Below are positions 44,104-51,172 of a stretch of 51,172 bases of DNA, in pieces. This stretch comes from Spirochaetia bacterium (GTDB taxonomy: Bacteria > Spirochaetota > Spirochaetia > Sphaerochaetales > Sphaerochaetaceae). The stretch's first letter is position 1, and every line of letters begins with the position of its first letter. The notes under the pieces were generated by a model. It was not told the origin of the DNA. It did not search any database and saw only the letters and a program-made list of their open reading frames with translations. Made by a program: the position numbers and the translations under genes. The stretch is taken from contig RZYO01000006.1 in NCBI GenBank assembly GCA_009930325.1, positions 1-51,172 of the forward strand. Direction: 5' to 3'.

Positions 44104-45032
44104 TGAATAGTAGTTTTATAATAAGTCTTTTAGTTGGAACACTTAGAACTAGTATACCAATCATTTTAGCTGCTCTTGGACAAGTATATGTTCATAAATC
44201 AGGGACACTTGATTTATCTGTTGAAGGAACGATGATTTTCTCTTGTTTAATGAGTTTTATTGCAGCAGCATTAACACAAAGTTTAACCTTTGCTTTAATA
44301 ATTGGAGGAGTTTCTGGTTTATGTTATTCCTATTTAATGGCAATACTTACTGTTAAATTAAAATCAAATCAAGTAATTTCAGGGACAGCATTAACGCTTT
44401 TAGCTACTGGATTAAGTTCATATCTCTATAGAGTAGTTTTTGGAATAAGATCCCTACCTCCAATAATTGAAAATTTCAAACCCATTAATTTTGGATTTTT
44501 ATCAAAAATCCCATTTATTGGACCAGTATTATTTAACCATAATTTTACTTTTTACTTCATGCTTTTTATGGTTGTTATTACGTGGTTTATAATGAGTAAA
44601 ACCTCATATGGATTAAAAATAAAAGCCGTTGGAGAATTTCCAAGAGCTGCAGATTCTAAAGGTATTGAAGTAAATAAAATACGTTTTCAAAGTATTTTAA
44701 TTGGTGGTATTTACTCTGGTTTTGCAGGAGCATCTATGTCACTTGGATATATGAATACTTACACAGACCAAATGATTGCAGGAAGAGGGTTTATTGCTAT
44801 CGCAGTAGTTGTATTTGCTAGATGGCTCCCAATTCGAGTTCTTTTTGCAGCACTACTTTTTGGTTTTGCAAACACTCTTCAGATGAGATTACAGTCAATA
44901 GGAGTTGCTGTTCCTATCCAATTACTACAAGCTTTACCATATATTTTAACAGTAGTAGTATTACTTGGAGTTTCAAAGTATGTAAAATTCCCATCCTATT
45001 TTACTCAACCATATAGTAGAGAAAAAAAGTAA
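44103..45032 (+). CDS. ABC importer permease, nucleoside/purine type (second subunit)
   Basis: 309 residues, YufQ-like. VHKSGTLDLSVEGTMIFSC is the family's early loop, and LKIKAVGEFPRAADSKGIEVNK the coupling segment, with about eight membrane spans. Its ATG shares the last base of the previous stop (TAATG), a typical coupled start. It forms a heterodimer channel with the first permease. Confidence 0.92.
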   Translation: MNSSFIISLLVGTLRTSIPIILAALGQVYVHKSGTLDLSVEGTMIFSCLMSFIAAALTQSLTFALIIGGVSGLCYSYLMAILTVKLKSNQVISGTALTLLATGLSSYLYRVVFGIRSLPPIIENFKPINFGFLSKIPFIGPVLFNHNFTFYFMLFMVVITWFIMSKTSYGLKIKAVGEFPRAADSKGIEVNKIRFQSILIGGIYSGFAGASMSLGYMNTYTDQMIAGRGFIAIAVVVFARWLPIRVLFAALLFGFANTLQMRLQSIGVAVPIQLLQALPYILTVVVLLGVSKYVKFPSYFTQPYSREKK

Positions 45033-45042
45033 GGATTAATTT

Positions 45043-45513
45043 GTGAAAAAAAGATATCTCGTTTTAAGTTTATTATTAATAATTTTTTCTACTAGTTGTA
45101 CTTCAATTACTATTGAAAAAACTAATTATTGGGATAATTGCACTTTTAAAAGAGCTTATGAAAGATCTCAAGAGTTTGTTGATGCAATTAATACTAAAAA
45201 TCCAGAAAAAATATATTCAATGCTTTCAAATTCTTATAGAACCAAGATTAAAAAAGATGAATTTATAAAAAGATATTTGGATGATTTATCATATCCATAT
45301 ATATCTCCATTATATTGTTATCTTCAATCAATTGACCTTCATTATGATGTAAAAGGAACGGTTTCAACTAAAGTAGCATCAAGATTAATAGGTGAAAAAT
45401 TTAGTTTTAACATTCTTTATGAAAATGGAGATTATTATTTTTTAGCTTTTGAAGATATTATTGATAATAGCTATAGAGATAAATTTAAAAACAAAGTAGT
45501 AAAATGGATTTAA
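45043..45513 (+). CDS. Small lipoprotein at the end of the purine operon, possibly NTF2-like
   Basis: 156 residues. The signal segment ends FSTSC, a plausible lipobox with Cys19. The body AYERSQEFVDAINTKNPEKI ... MLSNSYRTKI resembles NTF2-like or DUF3887-type folds by pattern (a helix followed by 'ends up doing N rounds' spacing), but I cannot assign a function. It starts with GTG 45043 (AAGGA ahead), ten bases after the second permease, so it belongs to the same operon and probably sits at the membrane near the importer. Confidence 0.7.
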   Translation: MKKRYLVLSLLLIIFSTSCTSITIEKTNYWDNCTFKRAYERSQEFVDAINTKNPEKIYSMLSNSYRTKIKKDEFIKRYLDDLSYPYISPLYCYLQSIDLHYDVKGTVSTKVASRLIGEKFSFNILYENGDYYFLAFEDIIDNSYRDKFKNKVVKWI

Positions 45514-45529
45514 TTAAAATTAATTAACA

Positions 45530-45555
45530 TAATCCCTATCGAATGATAGGGATTA
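45530..45555. terminator. Hairpin between convergent operons
   Basis: TAATCCCTATC (45530-45540) / GATAGGGATTA (45545-45555) with a GAAT loop. There is no strong T run on either side. It lies between the purine operon end and the RND operon end. Confidence 0.6.
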
Positions 45556-45564
45556 ATATTTAGA

Positions 45565-45852
45565 TTACTGAAGTTCAACTGCATCAACAATAAATGCTGA
45601 TATTCCTTCATCTGGAAATTCTACTCTTAATTTATTTACAATAATACTCAATAACTCTTTTTGTTTTTCTTCAACATAGAATATATAAAGTTTATTTGTT
45701 TGTGGCCAAACATCATCTCCCATTTTTGGAAGAGAACACCCTTTCCCTGTTACAGGATTGATTGCAGTAAATTGGTTGATATCATGAGTCTCTAACAACT
45801 CAATAAATTCCTCATCAAGTGCTCTAGAGATTATTATTTCTATTCTTTTCAT
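45565..45852 (-). CDS. PG0541-family transporter-associated PII-like protein
   Basis: 95 residues with a ferredoxin-like/PII-type alternation (MKRIEIIISRALDEEFIELL ... LYIFYVEEKQKELLSIIVNKL). It matches the small PG0541 family found directly after RND efflux pumps. Its ATG overlaps the pump stop by one base, so it is made together with it. A role as a regulator or binding partner of the pump is assumed in the family but not shown. Confidence 0.8.
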   Translation of the reverse strand: MKRIEIIISRALDEEFIELLETHDINQFTAINPVTGKGCSLPKMGDDVWPQTNKLYIFYVEEKQKELLSIIVNKLRVEFPDEGISAFIVDAVELQ

Positions 45853-48800
45853 TATTTATCCTCCAATTCTTGTTTAATTATCAATTGGGATTGTTCTTTT
45901 CTTTTTGCTAATAATTTAACTTTTTTCTTTTCATTTCGAGCATTAAAAATGTAATAAATTATTGGCATCATAGTTAAAGTCATTATTGTTCCAAAAGTTA
46001 AACCACCAAAAACAACTTGTCCTATTGGCTGAATTAATTGGGAGCCTTCTTGTGGGAAGAAAGTCATTGGTACTAAAGCAAGAACTGTTGTTAATGTTGT
46101 CATCATAACAGGTCTTAATCTTGTTTGAGCAGCTTCCGCACAAGCGTCTTCTAAATTTCTACCCCGCTTTCTAAGTAAATTAGTATAATCTACTAATACA
46201 ATACCATTATTTACAATAACACCAACAAGAACTAAGGCTCCAACTAAAGTCATTAATGAAATTGTTGAGTTCATAAATGTTAATATACCAACAATACCAA
46301 TCAATGCCATTGGAAGAGTAAAAATAACAATGAACGGATCCTTGAAGGATTCAAATTGACTTGCCATTACCCCAAATACTAGAATTGCAGCCATTAATAT
46401 AATTAATGAGAAGATTTCAATTCCTTCTTGCATTTGTTCCCACTCTCCACCAACAGTAAAAGTAAGACTTTCATCGGTGTTAATATTATTAGTTAAAAGA
46501 GCTGTGACCTGTTTATTAACTTCATTACTAGAAAGTCCAGATACTTGATTTGCTTTAATATGAGCAACTCTAGCTTGATCTTCTCTACTAATAGACATTG
46601 GAGAAACACTCTCTTCTAAGTGAGCAACAGCTGATAAAGGAACTTTTTGTCCAAGCATATTTGTAACTGTCATTTGGTCTAGGTTTATTCTATGGTAATT
46701 ATCTACATCAGTTAATGAAATAACCATATCTATATCATTTCCCTTATCAGTATATCTACCAACAATTTGGCCATTTAGATTAGCTTTTAATTCATTAGCA
46801 ACACCCATTGTAGTTAAATGATTTAAATCCATTGCAGCTCTATCATATACAATTGATAATTGGGGATTACCCTCAACAATTGAATTGCTTACATCATAGA
46901 CAAAACCGGTTCCTTCATCTTCTAATAATTTTACAATTTGATTTGAAACTTCTTTCAATCTATCAAAATCATTACATTTTAGAGTAATATCAACATCAGA
47001 ACTACCCATTCCTTGCATACCCATTGCACTTTGAACAGAAGTACTAACGTTTATTCCTGGATAATCTTCGCCCAATTTTAAAATTAATTTTTCAGCTTCT
47101 TTTGCATCTAAATCACCAACTGTACGTTGTGCAGCATCTTTTAATGTTATTGTAAGTTCAGCAGTAGAAGAATTACTTCCACTCATTGCAGCTGCAATAC
47201 CTGAACCACCGATTGAAGTTGAAATTGTAAGTACCCCTGGAAGTTCTCTCTCAAGCATCTGTTCAAATACTTTTGTTTGAGAATCAATTTCTGCTAAAGA
47301 TGTACCATGTGGGAATTCTAAATCAGTAACAATACTTGTTTGATCAGTTTCTGGTATAAATATAAAACCTAATTTTGGAATTTGATAAATTGATAATCCT
47401 AATAAACTTAAAATTATAAATATAAATATAATCTTATGATGTAAACACCATCTTATAAAATTTGAATAACCCTTTTCTATTGAATTAAACATCTTTTCAA
47501 TTAAACCATTAAATCCACGTCTTTTTTCACCTGGTTTCCTATTTCTTCCTTTAAAGAAGGAACTAGAAAGCGTTGGAACAAGAACTAAAGCAACAATTAA
47601 AGATGTACTTAAAGCAATAATTACAGTGAAGGCTAAATCTTCAAATATTCTAATTGTACCATTCATACTATCTCTAAATAAAAGAAGAGGTATATATACA
47701 CAAATTGTTGTTAAGGTTGAACTTGTGATTGCACTTCTCATTTCATTAGCACCGAGACTTGCAGAAATATGAGATTTTGCTCCTTTATCTCTATATCTAT
47801 ATATATTTTCCAATATTACAATAGAGTTATCAACTAACATACCTACCCCTAAGGTTAGACCCGCTAGACTCATCATATTAATTGTATGATTTGTAAAATG
47901 CATAATTAAGAAAGTAATAATTAAAGAAATTGGAATAGTTAAGGCAATAATAAAAGTTGAAGAAATACTTCTTAAGAAAAAGAGAATGACAATAATTGCC
48001 AAAATAATTCCGTACATAGCAGAAGAAGTTACATTTGAAACTGATGTTGTTATCATTTGAGTAGTATCAAATGCTACATCTAATTTTGATCCATCAGGTA
48101 AAATAGAAGTTAAATCGTCTAACTCTGCTTTTACTTTCTGAGCAACTTGTAATGAATTAGTACCAGATTGTTTTTGAATAGCTAATAAAACACCACTTTG
48201 TCCATTAATATAAGCATAAGATGTTGCTTCTTTGTAACCCTCATATACATTAGCAATATCACCTAATTTAATTTGAGAAATTGCAACACTACCTTTATTA
48301 GGATCTGTGGTTTTAGTAGATATAACAATATTTTTTATTTCTTCAACAGAAGAAAAGTTTCCTTCGCTACTTATTGAATAACTCATGCCATGATCTGTAA
48401 TTCCCCCTGCATCAGACTTCCAATTCTGAGCAGCTATTACTTGTGATATTTGAGATAATGAAAGATTTAAAGCTTCAAGTTTTTCTAAAGGGACTTCTAT
48501 TTTTATAGCTTTTTCTCTTCCTCCGCTTATATTTGCACTTGCTACACCATCAAGCTGTTCAAGATTAGGTTTAACAATATCAGTTGCAATATTTAATAAT
48601 TCATCAGGACTTTTATTCCCTGTTAATGATACTGCCATAATTGGCATCATAGAAGTATCAAGTTGTAAAATCATCGGAGAAGAAACACCTGAAGGCAAAT
48701 AATCTTGAATAAGACTAAGCCTATCTCGAATCATGTTCGTAGCTTGGTCTAGATTCGTCGATTGTGAAAATTCCATAGTAATAATTGAAGAACCTGCTGT

Positions 48801-49052
48801 TGAACTTGATTGAATTGTTTTTAAACCAGTAATACCAGAAAAAGTTCCTTCCATTGTTTTTGTAACTTTAGCTTCAACTTCTTCAGGGCTAGCATTTTCA
48901 TAATTTGTAACAACCATTACATATGGAAGAGATAAATTAGGAAGTAAATCTATTGGCAATTGATTAAATGTATAAAGCCCAAGTGCTACAAATATTAATG
49001 TAAATATAAGAACTGTCTTAGGTTTTTTAATGCCTGTATCGCTTATACTCAT
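45852..49052 (-). CDS. RND-family multidrug efflux pump (HAE-1 type inner-membrane protein)
   Basis: 1066 residues with the RND plan: TM1 near residue 14-32, a large periplasmic loop, TM2-TM6, a second periplasmic loop, TM8-12. The TM4 proton-relay region reads LGVGMLVDNSIVILENI, and the family motif QLPIDLLPNLSLPYV follows TM1. The pump trades protons for drugs, bile salts or other hydrophobic compounds and works with the adaptor and outer-membrane channel encoded upstream. Genes overlap by one base on both sides, marking a tight operon. Confidence 0.95.
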   Translation of the reverse strand: MSISDTGIKKPKTVLIFTLIFVALGLYTFNQLPIDLLPNLSLPYVMVVTNYENASPEEVEAKVTKTMEGTFSGITGLKTIQSSSTAGSSIITMEFSQSTNLDQATNMIRDRLSLIQDYLPSGVSSPMILQLDTSMMPIMAVSLTGNKSPDELLNIATDIVKPNLEQLDGVASANISGGREKAIKIEVPLEKLEALNLSLSQISQVIAAQNWKSDAGGITDHGMSYSISSEGNFSSVEEIKNIVISTKTTDPNKGSVAISQIKLGDIANVYEGYKEATSYAYINGQSGVLLAIQKQSGTNSLQVAQKVKAELDDLTSILPDGSKLDVAFDTTQMITTSVSNVTSSAMYGIILAIIVILFFLRSISSTFIIALTIPISLIITFLIMHFTNHTINMMSLAGLTLGVGMLVDNSIVILENIYRYRDKGAKSHISASLGANEMRSAITSSTLTTICVYIPLLLFRDSMNGTIRIFEDLAFTVIIALSTSLIVALVLVPTLSSSFFKGRNRKPGEKRRGFNGLIEKMFNSIEKGYSNFIRWCLHHKIIFIFIILSLLGLSIYQIPKLGFIFIPETDQTSIVTDLEFPHGTSLAEIDSQTKVFEQMLERELPGVLTISTSIGGSGIAAAMSGSNSSTAELTITLKDAAQRTVGDLDAKEAEKLILKLGEDYPGINVSTSVQSAMGMQGMGSSDVDITLKCNDFDRLKEVSNQIVKLLEDEGTGFVYDVSNSIVEGNPQLSIVYDRAAMDLNHLTTMGVANELKANLNGQIVGRYTDKGNDIDMVISLTDVDNYHRINLDQMTVTNMLGQKVPLSAVAHLEESVSPMSISREDQARVAHIKANQVSGLSSNEVNKQVTALLTNNINTDESLTFTVGGEWEQMQEGIEIFSLIILMAAILVFGVMASQFESFKDPFIVIFTLPMALIGIVGILTFMNSTISLMTLVGALVLVGVIVNNGIVLVDYTNLLRKRGRNLEDACAEAAQTRLRPVMMTTLTTVLALVPMTFFPQEGSQLIQPIGQVVFGGLTFGTIMTLTMMPIIYYIFNARNEKKKVKLLAKRKEQSQLIIKQELEDK

Positions 49053-49969
49053 TAAAATTCTCCTTGATTTTTAACAACAATCTTAACACCTTCACCAAGA
49101 AGTGAAGATTTAGTATTTACAATTAAATCATCTTTTAAAAGACCATCTGTAACTTGAACAAAATTATATGTTTCTAAACCTTTTGTAATTGGAGTTTTTG
49201 TAACTGTATCATTTACTATTTTATAAACATAACTTTCATTATCATTATAGAATACAGCTGTTGAAGGAATAATTAATGCATCATCTACAGTTTTTGTTAT
49301 TATCCTGCATTTAGCATACATACCAGCTAAAACTTTTTTTTCTGGATCATCAAATTTTATTGTAATTCCAATTGTTCTTGTTGAAGTATCAACAGTTGGA
49401 TCCATTTTTGTTACTGACCCATGTAAAATTTCATTGGGGAATGCTTCAAATCTTAATTCAACATCTTCACCAATTTTAATTGAAGAAATGTATTTTTCAA
49501 TAATTCTAACTTGAATTGAGATATCATCTAAATTTTCTATATATGCTAAAGGTACACTAGGAGAACTAAGGCTTCCATTTTCAACACCTACTCTAACAAT
49601 TGTTCCAGAAATAGGAGCTTTAACATCTTTCATCTTGTATTCCATACCTGGACGAGATGGGTCAATTTTAGCAACAATCTGATCTTTTTCAACAGTATCT
49701 CCTACTTCTAAATCAAAGTCCTTAAGAGTACCAGAAGCTTCACCAATAATAGCAACAGGATTAGCTGTTGTTACACTACCACCCACACTTATACTTAAAT
49801 CAATTTCACCTACTACTACTCTAGCAGCATTTACGCTCAAAGGTTTTATAACTTTCTCACTTTCTGTAGTTTCACTTGTTGTAACAGGTTTGGTACAGGA
49901 TGATAAAGAAATTATCACTACTGCCAATAATAAAATAATATTATGTTTTTTAATTTTTATGTTGTTCAT
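49052..49969 (-). CDS. RND periplasmic adaptor lipoprotein
   Basis: 305 residues. The signal ends LSSC, a lipobox that makes Cys26 the lipid anchor. The membrane-fusion pattern follows: barrel-sandwich lipoyl-like halves around GDTVEKDQIVAKIDPSR and PISGTIVRVGVENG, then beta-barrel and membrane-proximal domains (PSTAVFYND). The coiled-coil hairpin is very short, which is usual for the smaller adaptor group. It bridges the pump to the outer-membrane channel. Confidence 0.93.
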   Translation of the reverse strand: MNNIKIKKHNIILLLAVVIISLSSCTKPVTTSETTESEKVIKPLSVNAARVVVGEIDLSISVGGSVTTANPVAIIGEASGTLKDFDLEVGDTVEKDQIVAKIDPSRPGMEYKMKDVKAPISGTIVRVGVENGSLSSPSVPLAYIENLDDISIQVRIIEKYISSIKIGEDVELRFEAFPNEILHGSVTKMDPTVDTSTRTIGITIKFDDPEKKVLAGMYAKCRIITKTVDDALIIPSTAVFYNDNESYVYKIVNDTVTKTPITKGLETYNFVQVTDGLLKDDLIVNTKSSLLGEGVKIVVKNQGEF

Positions 49970-49985
49970 TTTTTTCCCTTACTAA

Positions 49986-51035
49986 TTATTGTGTGCATTG
50001 ATTTTGTAAATCTAAATAAGAACTTAAATATTCATACTCAGCTTGTAATAAGCTTAAATTTGCATTACTAAGGCTCAATTGAGCAGATTTTAAATCTGAA
50101 AACGAAATATCTCCATTTTCATATGATAAAGAAGTTAGTGAATATGTTTTTTGAGCTAATTCAATATTATCTTTACTTAATTGTATTTGTTTTTTTGCAT
50201 GTTTTATACTCTCGATAGAATTAGTATAAGATATGATTATATTCTTTCTTAATGTATCATCAACTGACATTAATTGATTTTGTGTATTATCTAATTTCTT
50301 TAAATTTGTATTCATACTACTATTTGGTAGAAGATTTGATAAATCAAAAAATAAAGATGCACTAATTTTACCATTATCAGAATAATTTGTACCAGACCAA
50401 GAATTAGTAATATCAGCTATTGTAGGAGTATAAGAAACGGATAAAGAAAGGGATGGGAAATACATGCTATCTTTAATAGATTTTATTTGTATATCCATTA
50501 TTTCTTTATTAATTGAATTTGAGATCAAATCAAAACTTGATTTTAGTGCTGAATTTAATGTGTATTTACTTAAATCATCATTATAATCTTTTGGTAAATT
50601 ATCTACTAAATTAAGAGGTTCAAGAACATTCTCTTCACCAATTAGAAAAGCAAGTGTTCTTTTTTGTGTTTCAATTGCATCTTTACTTTTATCAAGCTCT
50701 GTAGAAATAGATGCTATTTGTGTTTGAAGTTGTAATAAAGACAATTGAGGAACATTCCCATCTTCATAAGCTTTTCTTGTATTTTCAAGAGTATAATTTA
50801 AATTATCTAAATTATCTTGTTGAAAACTTAGTGCTGCTTCTTGTAATAAAATCCCATAATAAAGTTTTTTAATTTGTACAGCTAAATCCTTTTTAGCTTT
50901 TTGTAAACTAATTGATTTATCTTTTAATTGTAAAGCTGTTGTTTGTAAAGAAGTAATCATTGCAGGATTAAAACTAAAAGAAGCTGAAAGAGAACCAACA
51001 AACGTAAAAGTTGGATCAGCTGTAACACCAGTCAT
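49986..51035 (-). CDS. TolC-type outer membrane efflux channel, 5' end incomplete
   Basis: 349 residues from the first available ATG. Long amphipathic helical repeats (QLKDKSISLQKAKKDL, DGNVPQLSLLQLQ, ENGDISFSDLKSAQLSLSNA) are typical of the TolC coiled-coil barrel. It lacks a signal peptide, and the family is normally about 420-480 residues, so the front is missing. Similar coding sense continues upstream to 51143 (NPMTGVTADP and SRFHHTWTLSLPF) but ends at in-frame stops. The gene is therefore either a pseudogene, or its true start lies beyond an assembly or sequence error at the window edge. It is 16 bases ahead of the adaptor gene. Confidence 0.8.
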   Translation of the reverse strand: MTGVTADPTFTFVGSLSASFSFNPAMITSLQTTALQLKDKSISLQKAKKDLAVQIKKLYYGILLQEAALSFQQDNLDNLNYTLENTRKAYEDGNVPQLSLLQLQTQIASISTELDKSKDAIETQKRTLAFLIGEENVLEPLNLVDNLPKDYNDDLSKYTLNSALKSSFDLISNSINKEIMDIQIKSIKDSMYFPSLSLSVSYTPTIADITNSWSGTNYSDNGKISASLFFDLSNLLPNSSMNTNLKKLDNTQNQLMSVDDTLRKNIIISYTNSIESIKHAKKQIQLSKDNIELAQKTYSLTSLSYENGDISFSDLKSAQLSLSNANLSLLQAEYEYLSSYLDLQNQCTQ

Positions 51036-51158
51036 GGGATTTGTAAACCCTTGATTCGATCTTTGTAATACGGTAGTCTTAAAAGGAAGTGATAATGTCC
51101 AAGTATGATGAAAGCGACTTTGTCCATTAAGAGAGAAAACTAGCTAATTATTTGGTTA
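51036..51158 (-). pseudogene. Broken 5' part of the outer membrane channel gene
   Basis: In frame with the channel gene, codons from 51143 to 51036 still read as channel sequence, including LNGQSRFHHTW. TAG (51144-51146) and TAA (51156-51158) interrupt it, and no ATG, GTG or TTG start with a ribosome site is visible. Confidence 0.5.
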
Positions 51159-51172
51159 AAGTGAATTGTTAA

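Noticed and set aside
1-51172. CRISPR array or prophage
   Set aside because: No regularly spaced repeats, cas genes, or phage structural, integrase or lysis genes were seen.

Overview
The window is about 70% A+T with dense, mostly short-spaced genes and strong AGGAG-type ribosome binding sites. It looks like chromosome from an anaerobic, host- or sediment-associated bacterium. Several features point to a low-GC spirochaete: a BMP-type binding protein whose mature end begins Gly-Gly-Ser-Lys-Glu, an exported rhodanese with a similar Ser-Lys-Lys-Glu junction, a complete RND efflux system, and maturation proteins for both [FeFe] hydrogenase and nickel enzymes. This assignment is an inference from protein style, not from a marker gene. 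I see no CRISPR array, no prophage and only one decayed transposase.

Layout. 1-2060: tRNA-Cys, then an ABC-F ATPase behind a structured leader that looks like a translation attenuator. 2084-10447: a DEDDh exonuclease fused to a BRCT domain, then a sugar locus (mutarotase-like protein, GH36 alpha-galactosidase, AraC regulator, NahK-like sugar 1-kinase). A flavin disulfide-oxidoreductase-like gene and an unidentified small RNA gene with a near-perfect sigma70 promoter and a terminator lie inside this stretch. 10467-14506 (minus strand): HydF and its TM1266-type companion, a histidine phosphatase and a Na/phosphate cotransporter. 14936-18116: tandem rhodaneses (one exported, one cytosolic), a PAP2 phosphatase, a zinc-ribbon membrane protein and a transposase relic.

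18117-26421: M18 aminopeptidase, then a compact operon hypB - large Fe-S flavoprotein - hypA - two half-permeases behind a consensus promoter with a 25-bp palindrome at the start site. TrmO, an S1-domain protein and tRNA-Ala follow. 26486-30432: a minus-strand housekeeping block (YoaK/DUF1275, exonuclease, Dtd, radical SAM protein with a C-terminal clamp-binding pentapeptide, NimA-like flavoprotein, SDR). 30528-32493: a Crp-family regulator divergent from a second half-permease pair, whose second member carries a C-terminal ferredoxin domain. 32521-35716: dipeptidase, then an AraC regulator divergent from an iron alcohol dehydrogenase with two direct-repeat half-sites between them.

35911-45513 is a single long operon. 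An autoregulated GntR/UTRA repressor is followed by a two-subunit xanthine-dehydrogenase-type molybdenum hydroxylase, a BMP-type purine/nucleoside ABC importer (binding protein, double ATPase, two permeases) and a small lipoprotein. Together they read as a purine uptake and oxidation pathway. 45565-51172 (minus) is an RND efflux operon: a PII-like PG0541 protein, the pump, a lipoprotein adaptor and an outer-membrane channel whose 5' end is broken by in-frame stops near the window edge.

The most interesting candidates are the hypB/flavoprotein/hypA/half-permease cluster with its ferredoxin-fused paralogue, the unidentified ncRNA at about 7.9-8.1 kb, and the three-codon leader frame plus hairpin ahead of the ABC-F gene.
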